This document shows, one piece after another, positions 1-15,729 of a stretch of DNA of 64,000 nt. Made by a program: the position numbers and the translations under genes. The first letter of the stretch is position 1, and each line of letters starts with the position of its first letter. This stretch comes from Stenotrophomonas maltophilia (GTDB lineage: Bacteria; Pseudomonadota; Gammaproteobacteria; Xanthomonadales; Xanthomonadaceae), in contig NZ_CP106759.1 in the NCBI RefSeq assembly GCF_025642255.1, positions 771,501-835,500 on the forward strand, in the 5' to 3' direction. The notes beneath the pieces were generated by a model. That model was not told the origin of the DNA. It worked only from the letters and a program-made list of their open reading frames with translations, and ran no database searches.

Positions 1-652
<652 letters not shown>

Positions 653-741
653 TCCATGCCGGCGCGGCGGCTCTCTCCGCCGCGCCGCTGGCAGTGACCT
701 GAAAGCCCATCGACACAGCATTCCTCCTTCTGGAGAACACC

Positions 742-4965
<4,224 letters not shown>

Positions 4966-4972
4966 GGTGACC

Positions 4973-4994
4973 GGTCCGGCCGCAAGGCCGGACC
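4973..4994 (+). terminator. Hairpin after rpoC (terminator-like, no U-tract)
   Basis: Perfect 9-bp stem GGTCCGGCC / GGCCGGACC closed by a GCAA tetraloop, starting eight bases after the rpoC stop. No run of T follows, so it may be a processing or 3'-end stabilising hairpin, or part of a weaker terminator. The rest of the 333-bp rpoC-rpsL gap holds no gene that I can support. Confidence 0.5.
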
Positions 4995-5177
4995 CACCTT
5001 TGCGGTAACGCCCGGGGACATGCCCGGGCGGGCTTGAAGGGCAGGGCGGCGCAGGCCGTCCGACCTGGCTGTAGCGGCAGGCGGCTCCATCCGTGGAGGG
5101 CCGGTCGAACCTGAACGGGGTACATGGAGGCCCCCCAGTAACGTTCCGGGATCAGGGACGGGCTTGACAGGACGCGT

Positions 5178-5207
5178 TTGACGTCGTTCCTGGCAGGTTG
5201 CTACAAT
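5178..5207 (+). promoter_or_regulatory. Putative sigma-70 promoter of the str operon
   Basis: TTGACG (5178-5183), an 18-bp spacer, then TACAAT (5202-5207). This would start transcription near 5214, about 85 nt before rpsL. Another TTGACA at 5164 lies too far from this -10 to pair with it. Confidence 0.65.
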
Positions 5208-5217
5208 CGTCTGTCTC

Positions 5218-5277
5218 AGCAGGCCAGAATTTTGGCCTGCTTTAACATTTCCGCATCTCTGGCCGGATTTTCCGGCC
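5218..5277 (+). promoter_or_regulatory. Two tandem hairpins in the rpsL 5' leader
   Basis: Hairpin 1 is AGCAGGCCA / TGGCCTGCT (5218-5226 with 5233-5241, loop GAATTT), followed by TTAAC. Hairpin 2 is GGCCGGA / TCCGGCC (5261-5267 with 5271-5277, loop TTT). Both sit between the predicted start of transcription and the rpsL start codon. A terminator-like first hairpin at the 5' end of the mRNA suggests attenuation or autogenous control, but no known motif is assigned. Confidence 0.5.
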
Positions 5278-5298
5278 ACCAATCAGAAGAACCTACTG

Positions 5299-5673
5299 AT
5301 GGCGACGATCAACCAGCTGGTCCGCAAGCCGCGGCAAGCGACCACCTACAAGAGTGCCTCGCCGGCGCTCGACAAGTGCCCGCAGCGCCGTGGCGTCTGC
5401 ACCCGTGTCTACACCACCACTCCGAAGAAGCCGAACTCGGCCCTTCGCAAGGTTGCCAAGGTCCGCCTGACCAACCAGGAAGAAGTGATTTCCTACATCG
5501 GTGGTGAAGGCCACAACCTGCAGGAGCACTCCGTGGTCCTGATCCGCGGCGGTCGCGTCAAGGACCTGCCGGGTGTGCGTTACCACACCGTTCGTGGCTC
5601 GCTCGACGCCGCCGGCGTTGCCAAGCGTCGCCAGGCCCGTTCCAAGTACGGCGCCAAGCGTCCGAAGGCCTAA
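5299..5673 (+). CDS. rpsL: 30S ribosomal protein S12
   Basis: S12 lies at the decoding centre of the 30S subunit. The protein is 124 residues, as in E. coli. The two segments that carry streptomycin-resistance mutations are wild type here: TPKKPNS with Lys43 and GGRVKDLPG with Lys88. Asp89 is the residue that is methylthiolated in E. coli. The gene opens the str operon after a promoter and two leader hairpins, and rpsG follows after 12 bp. Confidence 0.99.
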
Positions 5674-5685
5674 GGAGAGAGCACT

Positions 5686-6159
5686 ATGTCGCGTAAGGGT
5701 AATACTCCGCAGCGTTCCGTCCTGCCCGATCCGAAGCACGGAAGCGAAACCATCGCCCGCTTCATCAACATGGTCATGCAGAGCGGCAAGAAGTCCGTCG
5801 CCGAAAAGATCGTGTACGGCGCCATGGACGTGATCACCGAGAAGAACAGCAGCGCCAACGCCATCGAGCTGGTGCAGAAGGCGCTGGACAACGTCGCTCC
5901 GGCGGTCGAAGTCAAGTCGCGTCGCGTCGGCGGTGCCACCTACCAGGTGCCGGTCGAAGTGCGTGCCTCGCGCAAGATGGCTCTGGCCATGCGCTGGCTG
6001 ATCGACTCCGCGCGCAAGCGTGGTGAGAACACCATGCCGAAGAAGCTGGCTGCTGAACTGATCGACGCCTCGGAAAACCGTGGTGGCGCCATCAAGAAGC
6101 GCGAAGAAACCCACCGCATGGCCGAAGCCAACAAGGCATTCGCCCACTACCGCTGGTGA
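5686..6159 (+). CDS. rpsG: 30S ribosomal protein S7
   Basis: S7 is the primary assembly protein of the 30S head. The 157-residue product begins [11 protein letters not shown] and contains the conserved [16 protein letters not shown] and [14 protein letters not shown] segments. The start is preceded by AAGGAGAG. The spacing to rpsL is only 12 bp, so the S7-binding intercistronic region known between these genes in E. coli is absent here; structured sequence instead sits after rpsG. Confidence 0.99.
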   Translation: MSRKGNTPQRSVLPDPKHGSETIARFINMVMQSGKKSVAEKIVYGAMDVITEKNSSANAIELVQKALDNVAPAVEVKSRRVGGATYQVPVEVRASRKMALAMRWLIDSARKRGENTMPKKLAAELIDASENRGGAIKKREETHRMAEANKAFAHYRW

Positions 6160-6185
6160 GTTTGACGGCCTTGCAAAACAGGCAG

Positions 6186-6257
6186 GGCAGCACCACCTAG
6201 GTGCTGCCTCGCGGTCCCAGAAGGACTGCGCCAACCCGAAGGCCGCCGAAAGGCGGC
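6186..6257 (+). promoter_or_regulatory. Two intercistronic hairpins between rpsG and fusA
   Basis: The first hairpin is GGCAGCACC / GGTGCTGCC (6186-6194 with 6200-6208, loop ACCTA). The second is GCCGCC / GGCGGC (6242-6247 with 6252-6257) with a GAAA tetraloop. Neither has a U-tract, so processing or translational control is more likely than termination. Confidence 0.45.
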
Positions 6258-6297
6258 GTTCGGCCATCCGAAATCCAAGAAATCTGAGAGGCTCCCC

Positions 6298-8439
6298 GTG
6301 GCCCGTTCCACTCCCATCGAGCGTTACCGTAACTTCGGCATCATGGCTCACATCGATGCCGGCAAGACCACCACGTCCGAGCGCATCCTGTTCTACACCG
6401 GCAAGAGCCACAAGATCGGTGAAGTGCATGACGGCGCCGCCACCATGGACTGGATGGAGCAGGAGCAGGAGCGTGGCATCACGATCCAGTCCGCTGCCAC
6501 CACCGCGTTCTGGAAGGGCATGGACAAGTCCCTGCCGGAGCATCGCTTCAACATCATCGACACCCCCGGGCACGTCGACTTCACCATCGAAGTGGAGCGC
6601 TCGCTGCGCGTGCTCGACGGTGCGGTGTTCGTGCTGTGTGCCGTCGGTGGCGTGCAGCCGCAGTCGGAAACCGTGTGGCGCCAGGCCAACAAGTACCACG
6701 TGCCGCGCATCGCGTTCGTCAACAAGATGGACCGTACCGGTGCCAACTTCCAGAAGGTCGTCGGCCAGCTGAAGGCCAAGCTGGGCGCGGTTGCCGTGCC
6801 GATGCAGCTGCCGATCGGCGCTGAAGACAACTTCAAGGGCGTCGTCGACCTGCTGAAGATGAAGGCCATCCACTGGGATGAAGCCTCGCAGGGCATGAAG
6901 TTCGAGTACAGCGACATCCCGGCTGAACTGCAGGCGGCTGCTGAAGAAGCCCGCCAGTTCATGGTCGAGACCGCTGCCGAAGCCAGCGAAGAGCTGATGG
7001 AGAAGTACCTGGGCGGCGAAGAGCTGGCCGAGGCTGAAATCATCAACGCGCTGCGTACCCGCACCCTGGCCACCGAGATCGTGCCGATGTACTGCGGCTC
7101 GGCGTTCAAGAACAAGGGCGTGCAGGCCATGCTGGACGGCGTGATCCAGCTGCTGCCGTCGCCGGTCGATGTGCCGGACGTGAAGGGCGTGGACGTCGAC
7201 GACGATACCATCGAGATGACCCGCAAGTCGGATGACAAGGCGCCGTTCTCGTCGCTGGCCTTCAAGATCATCACCGACCCGTTCGTCGGCGCGCTGACCT
7301 TCTTCCGCGTCTACTCGGGCACGCTGAACGGTGGTGACACCGTGCTGAACTCGGTGAAGGGCAAGAAGGAGCGCATCGGCCGCATCCTGCAGATGCACTC
7401 GAACAACCGCGAGGAAATCAAGGAAGTTCTGGCGGGTGACATCGCTGCGGCCGTGGGCCTGAAGGACACCACCACCGGTGACACCCTGTGCGCCGTGGAC
7501 GCCCCGATCATCCTGGAGCGCATGACGTTCCCGGAGCCGGTGATCTCGATGGCCGTCGAGCCGAAGACCAAGTCGGACCAGGAAAAGATGGGTCTGGCCC
7601 TGGGTCGTCTGGCTCAGGAAGATCCGTCGTTCCGCGTCAAGACCGACGAAGAATCCGGCCAGACCATCATCTCGGGCATGGGCGAGCTGCACCTGGACAT
7701 CATCGTCGACCGCCTGAAGCGCGAGTTCAACGTTGAAGCCAACGTCGGTGCGCCGCAGGTGGCCTACCGCGAAACGATCACCCTGGCCGACGTCAAGTCG
7801 GACTACAAGCACGCCAAGCAGTCCGGTGGTAAGGGTCAGTACGGTCACGTCGTGATCGAGCTGTCGCCGATCACCGCTGAAGACCGTGCCGATCCGAAGC
7901 TGGCTCCGGCCATCAAGGACGACTTCCTGTTCATCAACGACATCACCGGCGGCGTGATCCCGAAGGAATTCATTCCGTCGGTCGAGAAGGGCCTGCGCGA
8001 AACCATCACCAGCGGCCCGCTGGCTGGCTTCCCGGTCGTGGACGTCAAGGTGAAGCTGGTGTTCGGTTCGTACCACGACGTCGACTCCTCGGAAATGGCG
8101 TTCAAGCTGGCTTCGTCGATGGCCTTCAAGCAGGGCTTCGCCAAGGCCAAGCCGGTGCTGCTGGAGCCGATCATGAAGGTCGAGATCGTGACCCCGGAGG
8201 ATTACCAGGGTGACGTGATGGGCGACGTCAGCCGTCGTCGCGGCGTGCTGCAGGGTTCCGACACCACCGGTGACGGTTCGGCCAGCATCATCAACGCGAT
8301 GATCCCGCTGGGTGAAATGTTCGGCTACGCCACTGCGCTGCGTTCGCAGACCCAGGGCCGCGCCACCTTCACCATGGAATTCGATCACTACGAGCCGGCT
8401 CCGACCAACATCGCCGAAGCCGTCATGAAGAAGGGCTGA
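6298..8439 (+). CDS. fusA: Translation elongation factor G
   Basis: EF-G is the GTPase that drives ribosomal translocation and, with RRF, ribosome recycling. The protein is 713 residues. The G domain shows the P-loop AHIDAGKTT, the switch [13 protein letters not shown] and NKMDR, followed by domains II-V. The chosen start is GTG, giving [12 protein letters not shown], preceded by GAGAGG. It is the third gene of the str operon, separated from rpsG by 138 bp with two hairpins and followed by tuf after 52 bp. Confidence 0.99.
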   Translation: MARSTPIERYRNFGIMAHIDAGKTTTSERILFYTGKSHKIGEVHDGAATMDWMEQEQERGITIQSAATTAFWKGMDKSLPEHRFNIIDTPGHVDFTIEVERSLRVLDGAVFVLCAVGGVQPQSETVWRQANKYHVPRIAFVNKMDRTGANFQKVVGQLKAKLGAVAVPMQLPIGAEDNFKGVVDLLKMKAIHWDEASQGMKFEYSDIPAELQAAAEEARQFMVETAAEASEELMEKYLGGEELAEAEIINALRTRTLATEIVPMYCGSAFKNKGVQAMLDGVIQLLPSPVDVPDVKGVDVDDDTIEMTRKSDDKAPFSSLAFKIITDPFVGALTFFRVYSGTLNGGDTVLNSVKGKKERIGRILQMHSNNREEIKEVLAGDIAAAVGLKDTTTGDTLCAVDAPIILERMTFPEPVISMAVEPKTKSDQEKMGLALGRLAQEDPSFRVKTDEESGQTIISGMGELHLDIIVDRLKREFNVEANVGAPQVAYRETITLADVKSDYKHAKQSGGKGQYGHVVIELSPITAEDRADPKLAPAIKDDFLFINDITGGVIPKEFIPSVEKGLRETITSGPLAGFPVVDVKVKLVFGSYHDVDSSEMAFKLASSMAFKQGFAKAKPVLLEPIMKVEIVTPEDYQGDVMGDVSRRRGVLQGSDTTGDGSASIINAMIPLGEMFGYATALRSQTQGRATFTMEFDHYEPAPTNIAEAVMKKG

Positions 8440-8491
8440 GCCTCGCTCAGCCTCTCTTGAAACCACTTACGAACAATCAAGGTATATAACA

Positions 8492-9682
<1,191 letters not shown>

Positions 9683-9696
9683 TCTGTTAGACTCTG

Positions 9697-9730
9697 CGCC
9701 CCGATGTTGCCTGGGTAGGGCATCGGGGCG
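9697..9730 (+). terminator. Hairpin downstream of tuf
   Basis: CGCCCCGATG (9697-9706) pairs perfectly with CATCGGGGCG (9721-9730) across a 14-nt loop, 14 bases after the tuf stop. No clear U-run follows, so it is a terminator candidate or a 3'-end stabiliser for the str mRNA. Confidence 0.5.
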
Positions 9731-9822
9731 TATCAAAATGGGAAAGCAGGCACAGGATGTGCCTTGTGTTCCCCGGACCAGGAAGGGTCAAGGCCATTCA
9801 GGCGGCGTCAACAGGAGACTGT

Positions 9823-9850
9823 TGACAGCTGCCTGGCGTGCCATTATGCT
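9823..9850 (+). promoter_or_regulatory. Putative sigma-70 promoter of the S10 operon
   Basis: Consensus -35 TTGACA (9823-9828), a 16-bp spacer and TATGCT (9845-9850). The predicted start near 9857 leaves a leader of about 160 nt before rpsJ, similar in size to the E. coli S10 leader. Confidence 0.7.
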
Positions 9851-9853
9851 TCT

Positions 9854-9994
9854 ACGTCTGGGCAGGCCGGGAAACTGGTCTGCCTACGTTTTTGAGGTCT
9901 ACGGATTGACCTTGTCGGCCTGCAGGAGTGCGGGCCGTCCGTATGCAGGAATTTCATGGGGCAAAGCAACCCAGAGGCTTTGTCTGTCGCTCTT
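9854..9994 (+). promoter_or_regulatory. Structured S10-operon leader with attenuator-like hairpins
   Basis: At the 5' end GGCAGGCC (9861-9868) pairs with GGTCTGCC (9877-9884, one G-U), extended by ACGT/ACGT outer pairs, and is followed by a five-T run (9889-9893). Near the rpsJ ribosome-binding site, CAAAGC (9962-9967) pairs with GCTTTG (9977-9982), followed by a pyrimidine tract ending in TTTT. In E. coli, L4 controls the S10 operon through a leader attenuator. This layout would fit such control, but homology has not been tested. Confidence 0.5.
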
Positions 9995-10015
9995 TTAACG
10001 AAGGAACCTACCGCC

Positions 10016-10327
10016 ATGGCGGACCAAAAGATCCGGATCCGGCTGAAAGCGTTCGATCATCGTCTGATCGACCGTTCGGCCAGCGAGATCGTTGAAACGG
10101 CAAAGCGGACCGGCGCGCAAGTGCGTGGCCCGATCCCGCTGCCGACCAAGATCGAGCGTTACACCGTTCTCGTTTCCCCGCACGTCGACAAGGACGCGCG
10201 TGACCAGTACGAGACCCGCACGCACAAGCGCGTGCTCGATATCGTTGACCCGAATGACAAGACCGTGGACGCGCTGATGAAGCTCGAACTGGCTGCCGGC
10301 GTCGACGTTCAGATCAAGCTGACCTGA
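10016..10327 (+). CDS. rpsJ: 30S ribosomal protein S10 (NusE)
   Basis: S10 is part of the 30S head and also acts with NusB in transcription antitermination. The 103-residue product begins [19 protein letters not shown], matching the family start. The frame is open for 20 codons further upstream, but the internal ATG at 10016, preceded by GAAGGAA, gives the normal length. It opens the S10 operon; rplC follows after 11 bp. Confidence 0.98.
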
Positions 10328-10338
10328 GGACTACGACC

Positions 10339-10989
10339 ATGACGAAGAAGTATTCGTTGGGCTTCGTGGGCCGCAAGGCCGGCATGAGCCGCGTGTTCAC
10401 CGAAGATGGTCGTTCCATCCCGGTGACCCTGATCGAAGCCACCCCGAACCGCATCGCGCAGATCAAGACCGTCGAAACCGACGGCTACAGCGCCGTGCAG
10501 GTGACCGTCGGCGCGCGTCGCGCTGCCCTGGTCAACAAGCCGGAAGCCGGCCACTTCGCCAAGGCGAAGGTGGAAGCGGGTCGTGGCCTGTGGGAATTCC
10601 GCGTTGAAGACGCGCAGCTCGGCGATTTCGCCGTCGGCGGCGAAGTCAAGGCGGACATCTTCGAAGTCGGCCAGATCGTCGACGTCCAGGGTGTCACCAA
10701 GGGTAAGGGTTTCCAGGGCACCATCAAGCGCCACAACTTCCGTATGGGCGATGCAACCCACGGTAACTCGCTGTCGCATCGCGCGCCGGGTTCGCTGGGT
10801 CAGCGCCAGACCCCGGGTCGCGTTTTCCCGGGCAAGAAGATGTCGGGCCACATGGGCGCGGTGCAGCAGAGCACCCAGAACCTGGAAGTGGTCAAGGTCG
10901 ACGTCGAGCGCGGTCTGATTGCGGTTCGCGGCGCCGTTCCTGGCGCGGCGGGTGGCGATGTGATCGTCCGTCCGGCGAGCAAGGCATAA
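10339..10989 (+). CDS. rplC: 50S ribosomal protein L3
   Basis: L3 is an early assembly protein near the peptidyl-transferase centre. The protein has 216 residues. It contains the conserved internal segment [20 protein letters not shown] and the GKKMSGHMG loop, which carries the glutamine methylated by PrmB in E. coli. It is the second gene of the S10 operon. Confidence 0.98.
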
Positions 10990-11001
10990 GGAGAGATGAC
11001 G

Positions 11002-11607
11002 ATGGAACTCGTTATCACGGGTAGCAACAACAAGGTCTCGGTCTCCGACGCCGTGTTCGGTCGCGATTTCAGCGAAGATCTGGTCCACCAGGTCGTCGTT
11101 GCTTACCGCAACGCCGGTCGCGCCGGCACCAAGGCACAGAAGACTCGCTCCGAAGTGGCTGGTACCACCAAGAAGTCGAAGAAGCAGAAGGGCGGCGGCG
11201 CGCGTCATGGCGCACTGACGGCTCCGATCTTCGTCGGCGGCGGTGTCACCTTCGCGGCCAAGCCGCGCAGCTTCGAGCAGAAGGTCAATCGTAAGCAGTA
11301 CCGTGCCGCCATGTGCGCGATCCTGTCCGAGCTGAACCGTCAGGGCCGTCTGACCATCGTGGAGGCCTTCGATGTCGAAGCGACCAGCACGAAGGGTCTG
11401 ATCGCCAAGCTGGCCGGCCTGGAAGTGGGCAAGCGCCCGCTGATCGTCACCGAGGAAGCCTCCGAGCACCTGTACCTGTCCGCCCGCAATCTGCCGTACG
11501 TGCAGGTGCGTGACGTGCAGGGCCTGGACCCGGTGTCGCTGGTCGGTGCCGACACGGTCGTCATCACCGCTGACGCGGTCAAGAAGGTCGAGGAGTGGCT
11601 GGCATGA
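11002..11607 (+). CDS. rplD: 50S ribosomal protein L4
   Basis: L4 lines the exit tunnel and is the known autogenous repressor of the S10 operon in E. coli. Two in-frame ATGs lie six bases apart. The second, at 11002, is chosen because AAGGAGAG sits directly against the first ATG but 8 nt from the second, giving [14 protein letters not shown] and 201 residues. The loop with [10 protein letters not shown] is characteristic. The stop overlaps the rplW start as ATGA. Confidence 0.98.
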   Translation: MELVITGSNNKVSVSDAVFGRDFSEDLVHQVVVAYRNAGRAGTKAQKTRSEVAGTTKKSKKQKGGGARHGALTAPIFVGGGVTFAAKPRSFEQKVNRKQYRAAMCAILSELNRQGRLTIVEAFDVEATSTKGLIAKLAGLEVGKRPLIVTEEASEHLYLSARNLPYVQVRDVQGLDPVSLVGADTVVITADAVKKVEEWLA

Positions 11608-11903
11608 ACAGCAACGAAAAAATCTTCAGCGTGCTGCGTGCCCCGCGTGTCTCCGAAAAGACCGCGCGCCTGCAGGAACTCTCCAACCAGTATGTCTTCG
11701 AAGTTTCGAACGAAGCCACCAAGGCCGATGTAAAGGCCGCGGTTGAGCAGCTGTTCGACGTCAAGGTCGAAGCCGTCAACGTGGTCAACGTCAAGGGCAA
11801 GAACAAGTCCTTCCGTAACCGTGCTGGCCGCCGCGGCGATTGGCGCAAGGCGTACGTTCGCCTGGCCGATGGCCAGTCGATCGATGTAACGGCCAAGGCC
11901 TGA
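11604..11903 (+). CDS. rplW: 50S ribosomal protein L23
   Basis: L23 sits at the tunnel exit and docks trigger factor and SRP. The 99-residue product begins [19 protein letters not shown]. The start codon overlaps the rplD stop in an ATGA arrangement, which indicates translational coupling; an upstream ATG nine bases earlier would add MAG and is less likely. The C-terminal RNA-binding loop [19 protein letters not shown] is present. Confidence 0.97.
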   Translation: MNSNEKIFSVLRAPRVSEKTARLQELSNQYVFEVSNEATKADVKAAVEQLFDVKVEAVNVVNVKGKNKSFRNRAGRRGDWRKAYVRLADGQSIDVTAKA

Positions 11904-11913
11904 GGTACATCCC

Positions 11914-12741
11914 ATGCCATTGATGAAATTCAAGCCCACTTCCCCCGGCCGCCGTTCGGCCGTGCGCGTGGTTACGCCCGACCTGCACAAGGGTGCTCCG
12001 CACGCTGCGCTGGTCGAGTCGCAGAGCCGCTCGGGTGGTCGTAACCACCACGGCCGCATCACCACCCGTCACGTCGGTGGTGGCCACAAGCAGCACTACC
12101 GCATCATCGACTTCAAGCGCAACAAGCTGGGCATCCCGGCGCGCGTGGAACGCATCGAATACGATCCGAACCGCACCGCCCATATCGCCCTGCTGTGCTA
12201 CGTCGACGGCGAGCGTCGCTACATCATCGCCCCGAAGGGCCTGAAGGCCGGTGATCAGGTGATCGCTGGTTCGGATGCCCCGATCAAGGCGGGCAACACC
12301 CTGCCGCTGCGCAACATCCCGGTCGGTACCACCATCCACTGCATCGAGCTGAAGCCGGGCAAGGGCGCTCAGATCGCCCGCGCTGCAGGTGCTGCCGTGC
12401 AGCTGGTCGCCCGTGAAGGCGTCTACGCCACCCTGCGTCTGCGCTCGGGTGAAATGCGTAAGGTTCCGGTCGAGTGCTGCGCCACCATCGGCGAAGTCGG
12501 CAACGACGAGCACAGCCTGGAAAAGCTGGGCAAGGCCGGTGCCAAGCGCTGGCGCGGCGTCCGCCCGACCGTTCGTGGTGCTGCCATGAACCCGGTTGAC
12601 CACCCGCACGGTGGTGGTGAGGCCAAGGCCGGCCAGGGTAACCCGCATCCGGTCACCCCGTGGGGTGTCCCGACCAAGGGTTACAAGACGCGCCATAACA
12701 AGCGCACTCAGCAGTTCATCGTCCGCGATCGTAGGGGCTAA
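11914..12741 (+). CDS. rplB: 50S ribosomal protein L2
   Basis: L2 is required for subunit association and for peptidyl transfer. The 275-residue protein begins [17 protein letters not shown]. The conserved C-terminal segment [15 protein letters not shown] includes the histidine implicated near the peptidyl-transferase centre. It lies between rplW and rpsS in the S10 operon with gaps of 10 and 6 bp. Confidence 0.99.
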   Translation: MPLMKFKPTSPGRRSAVRVVTPDLHKGAPHAALVESQSRSGGRNHHGRITTRHVGGGHKQHYRIIDFKRNKLGIPARVERIEYDPNRTAHIALLCYVDGERRYIIAPKGLKAGDQVIAGSDAPIKAGNTLPLRNIPVGTTIHCIELKPGKGAQIARAAGAAVQLVAREGVYATLRLRSGEMRKVPVECCATIGEVGNDEHSLEKLGKAGAKRWRGVRPTVRGAAMNPVDHPHGGGEAKAGQGNPHPVTPWGVPTKGYKTRHNKRTQQFIVRDRRG

Positions 12742-12747
12742 TCGACC

Positions 12748-13017
12748 ATGGCACGTTCACTCAAGAAGGGCCCGTTCGTCGATCACCACCTCGTCAAGAA
12801 GGTGGAGGCCGCTGCGGGCAGCAAGAAGCCGATCAAGACCTGGTCGCGCCGTTCGATGATCCTGCCTGACATGGTAGGCATCACCATTGCCGTGCATAAC
12901 GGCAAGAACCACATCCCGGTTCTCGTCAACGAGAACATGGTCGGCCACAAGCTCGGCGAATTTGCCATCACCCGGACCTTCAAGGGTCACGGTGGTGACA
13001 AGAAGTCGGGCAAGTAA
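12748..13017 (+). CDS. rpsS: 30S ribosomal protein S19
   Basis: S19 is a 30S head protein near the A site. The 89-residue product begins [15 protein letters not shown] and contains the conserved [13 protein letters not shown] and [11 protein letters not shown] segments. It belongs to the S10 operon between rplB and rplV. Confidence 0.98.
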   Translation: MARSLKKGPFVDHHLVKKVEAAAGSKKPIKTWSRRSMILPDMVGITIAVHNGKNHIPVLVNENMVGHKLGEFAITRTFKGHGGDKKSGK

Positions 13018-13029
13018 GGAGAGATGACA

Positions 13030-13365
13030 ATGGAAGCGAAAGCCATCCTGCGCACTGCGCGCATCTCCCCGCAGAAGGCTCGCCTGGTCGCTGACCAGGT
13101 GCGCGGTCTGCCGGCCGAACGTGCGGTCAATCTGCTGAAGTTCTCGGACAAGAAGGCTGCCCACCTGATCAAGAAGGTGGTGGAGTCGGCTATTGCCAAC
13201 GCCGAGAACAACCAGGGCGCCGACGTCGACGAGCTGAAGGTTCAGACCATCATGGTTGATGAAGGTCCGACCCTGAAGCGTTTCATGGCGCGGGCGAAAG
13301 GCCGCGGTACCCGCATCCTCAAGCGCACCAGCCACATCACTGTGGTTGTGGGCGCCGGCAAGTAA
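13030..13365 (+). CDS. rplV: 50S ribosomal protein L22
   Basis: L22 lines the exit tunnel constriction. Two ATGs are six bases apart. The second is chosen because AAGGAGAG is adjacent to the first but well spaced from the second, giving [20 protein letters not shown] and 111 residues, close to the E. coli length of 110. The tunnel beta-hairpin tip reads AKGRGTRI and lacks the changes linked to macrolide resistance as far as can be judged. Confidence 0.97.
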   Translation: MEAKAILRTARISPQKARLVADQVRGLPAERAVNLLKFSDKKAAHLIKKVVESAIANAENNQGADVDELKVQTIMVDEGPTLKRFMARAKGRGTRILKRTSHITVVVGAGK

Positions 13366-13383
13366 GCGGATAAGGAAAAGACC

Positions 13384-14118
13384 ATGGGTCATAAAGTTCA
13401 TCCGATTGGTATCCGTCTCGGTATTTCCAAGGACTGGAACTCCAAGTGGTACGCCAACAAGGCCGAGTTCGCTGGTTACCTGGCAGCCGACCTGAAAGTT
13501 CGCGAAATGCTGCGCAAGAAGCTGGCTCAGGCCGGCATCAGCAAGATCCTGATCGAGCGTCCGGCCAAGACCGCGCGCGTGACGATCCACACCGCCCGTC
13601 CGGGCGTGGTGATCGGCAAGCGTGGTGAGGACATCGAGAAGCTGCGCAAGGAAGTGAGCGAGATGATGGGCGTTCCGGCGCACATCAACGTCACCGAAGT
13701 GCGCAAGCCGGAACTGGACGCGCAGCTCGTTGCCGAGTCGATCGCCCAGCAGCTGGAGCGTCGCATCATGTTCCGCCGCGCAATGAAGCGCTCGGTGGGC
13801 AACGCGATGCGCCTGGGTGCCCTGGGCATCAAGGTCAACGTGGGTGGCCGCCTCAACGGTGCTGAAATCGCCCGTTCGGAGTGGTACCGCGAAGGCCGCG
13901 TGCCGCTGCACACCCTGCGTGCCGACATCGACTATGGCTTCGCTGAAGCCAAGACGACCTACGGCATCATCGGCATCAAGGTCTGGATCTACAAGGGCGA
14001 GGTCTTCGATTTCTCCCAGGTTGGCCAGGAAAAGCAGGACGACACCCCGTCGCGCAACGATCGTCACGATCGCGGCGACCGTGGTGACCGTCAGCGCCCG
14101 GCCCGTGAAGCGAGGTAA
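13384..14118 (+). CDS. rpsC: 30S ribosomal protein S3
   Basis: S3 forms part of the mRNA entry channel and has helicase activity there. The protein has 244 residues. The KH-domain GxxG motif is seen in [14 protein letters not shown]. The C-terminus is extended by a charged, Arg/Asp-rich tail ([18 protein letters not shown]), a common variable extension. The rplP ribosome-binding site is embedded in its end. Confidence 0.98.
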   Translation: MGHKVHPIGIRLGISKDWNSKWYANKAEFAGYLAADLKVREMLRKKLAQAGISKILIERPAKTARVTIHTARPGVVIGKRGEDIEKLRKEVSEMMGVPAHINVTEVRKPELDAQLVAESIAQQLERRIMFRRAMKRSVGNAMRLGALGIKVNVGGRLNGAEIARSEWYREGRVPLHTLRADIDYGFAEAKTTYGIIGIKVWIYKGEVFDFSQVGQEKQDDTPSRNDRHDRGDRGDRQRPAREAR

Positions 14119-14123
14119 CGACA

Positions 14124-14537
14124 ATGTTGCAACCCAAGCGAACCAAGTACCGCAAGGTACACAAGGGCCGTAACGAAGGCCTGAGCTGGAGCGCCAACGC
14201 TGTCAGCTTCGGCGAATACGGCCTGAAGGCAACCGCACACGGTCAGCTGACCGCGCGTCAGATCGAAGCGGCTCGCCGCTCGATCAGCCGCTACGTCAAG
14301 CGCGGCGGCAAGATGTGGATCCGCGTGTTCCCCGACAAGCCCATCACCAAGAAGCCCATCGAAGTTCGAATGGGTTCGGGTAAGGGTAACGTGGAATACT
14401 GGGTGGCCCAGATCCAGCCCGGCCGCATGATCTATGAAATCGAGGGTGTTTCCGAGGAAGTGGCTCGCGAGGCGTTCCGCCTGGCCGCCGCCAAGCTCTC
14501 GGTCACCACCACTTTCGTGACCCGTACGGTGCGCTGA
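14124..14537 (+). CDS. rplP: 50S ribosomal protein L16
   Basis: L16 helps position A-site tRNA. The 137-residue product begins [20 protein letters not shown] and contains the [14 protein letters not shown] segment. Its stop codon overlaps the rpmC start by one base (TGATG), which implies translational coupling. Confidence 0.98.
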   Translation: MLQPKRTKYRKVHKGRNEGLSWSANAVSFGEYGLKATAHGQLTARQIEAARRSISRYVKRGGKMWIRVFPDKPITKKPIEVRMGSGKGNVEYWVAQIQPGRMIYEIEGVSEEVAREAFRLAAAKLSVTTTFVTRTVR

Positions 14538-14722
14538 TGGATATCAAAACTCTCCGTGAAAAGTCGGCTGACGAACTCAAGGCCCACCTGATCGACCTGC
14601 GTAAGGAACAGTTCTCTGTCCGTATGCAGCAGGTCACCGGCCAGCTGCCGAAGACCCACGACATCCGCCGGGTCCGTCGCGAGATTGCTCGCGTCAAGAC
14701 CCTGCTCGGCAGCACGAAGTAA
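14537..14722 (+). CDS. rpmC: 50S ribosomal protein L29
   Basis: L29 is a small tunnel-exit protein. The 61-residue product begins [18 protein letters not shown] and matches the two-helix fold of the family. It starts on the last base of the rplP stop codon and is followed closely by rpsQ. Confidence 0.97.
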   Translation: MDIKTLREKSADELKAHLIDLRKEQFSVRMQQVTGQLPKTHDIRRVRREIARVKTLLGSTK

Positions 14723-14733
14723 GGATGGCCGCT

Positions 14734-15003
14734 ATGAGCGACAATACTGAAAACAAGACGCTGCGCACGGTCGAAGGCCGTGTCGTCAGCAACAAGATGG
14801 ACAAGACGGTTACCGTCCTGGTTGAGCGTCAGGTCAAGCACGCACTGTACGGCAAGTACATCAAGCGCTCGACGAAGCTGCACGCCCACGATGCCGACAA
14901 CGCCTGCAAGGAAGGCGATGTCGTCCGCGTGACCGAGATTGCTCCGATGTCCAAGACCAAGAACTGGCGCGTGGTGGAAGTCATCACGCGTGCGGCTGAA
15001 TAA
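14734..15003 (+). CDS. rpsQ: 30S ribosomal protein S17
   Basis: S17 is an early-binding 16S rRNA protein of the 30S body. The frame has ATGs at 14725 and 14734. The first is part of the Shine-Dalgarno run AAGGA, so the second is chosen, giving [17 protein letters not shown] and 89 residues. The conserved [14 protein letters not shown] and [12 protein letters not shown] region is represented by [16 protein letters not shown]. It is the last gene of the S10 operon. Confidence 0.96.
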   Translation: MSDNTENKTLRTVEGRVVSNKMDKTVTVLVERQVKHALYGKYIKRSTKLHAHDADNACKEGDVVRVTEIAPMSKTKNWRVVEVITRAAE

Positions 15004-15015
15004 GGAGTCTGAATC

Positions 15016-15384
15016 ATGATCCAGATGCAGAGCTACCTTGACGTCGCGGACAATTCGGGTGCCAAGCAGGTGATGTGCTTCAAGGTGCTGGGTGGTTCCA
15101 AGCGCCGTTACGCCGGCATCGGCGACATCATCAAGGTCACCGTGAAGGATGCGATTCCGCGCGGCAAGGTCAAGAAGGGTGAAGTGTATGACGCCGTCGT
15201 GGTGCGTACCCGCAAGGGTGTGCGTCGCGCCGACGGCTCGCTGATCCGCTTCGACGGCAACGCTGCCGTCCTGCTGAACAACAAGCAGGAGCCGATCGGT
15301 ACCCGTATCTTCGGGCCGGTGACCCGTGAACTTCGTTCGGAGAAGTTCATGAAGATCGTCTCGCTCGCTCCCGAAGTGCTGTGA
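15016..15384 (+). CDS. rplN: 50S ribosomal protein L14
   Basis: L14 is at the subunit interface and is the docking site of the silencing factor RsfS. The 122-residue product begins [17 protein letters not shown], a nearly invariant family start. It opens the spc operon but lies only 12 bp after rpsQ without an obvious terminator, so S10 transcripts probably read through. Confidence 0.98.
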   Translation: MIQMQSYLDVADNSGAKQVMCFKVLGGSKRRYAGIGDIIKVTVKDAIPRGKVKKGEVYDAVVVRTRKGVRRADGSLIRFDGNAAVLLNNKQEPIGTRIFGPVTRELRSEKFMKIVSLAPEVL

Positions 15385-15400
15385 GCGACAGGAGATAATC

Positions 15401-15718
15401 ATGGCTAACCGTATCAAGAAGGGCGACCAGGTCGTCGTCAACACCGGCAAGGACAAGGGCAAGCAGGGCGAAGTCGTCCGCGTCGACGGCGACCGTGTGG
15501 TCGTCGCCAACGTGAACATCGTCAAGCGCCACACCAAGCCGAACCCGCAGGCAGGCGTTGCCGGCGGCGTGGTCGAGCGTGAAGCTTCGATCCATATCTC
15601 CAACGTGAATGTGCTGAACCCGGCTTCGGGCAAGGGCGAACGCGTTGGCTTCAAGGTGCTGGAGGATGGACGCAAACTGCGTGTGTTCCGCTCCAGCGGT
15701 GAGGCGCTCGACGCCTGA
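15401..15718 (+). CDS. rplX: 50S ribosomal protein L24
   Basis: L24 is one of the two assembly initiators of the 50S subunit. The 105-residue product begins [20 protein letters not shown], with the KOW motif at the N-terminus. It is preceded by AGGAG and followed by rplE after 11 bp. Confidence 0.98.
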   Translation: MANRIKKGDQVVVNTGKDKGKQGEVVRVDGDRVVVANVNIVKRHTKPNPQAGVAGGVVEREASIHISNVNVLNPASGKGERVGFKVLEDGRKLRVFRSSGEALDA

Positions 15719-15729
15719 GGAATGAGAAG

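Noticed and set aside
9956..10015. N-terminal extension of S10 from an upstream ATG
   Set aside because: It would lie in the structured leader and add 20 residues not found in the family. The ATG at 10016 has a good ribosome-binding site and gives the conserved start.
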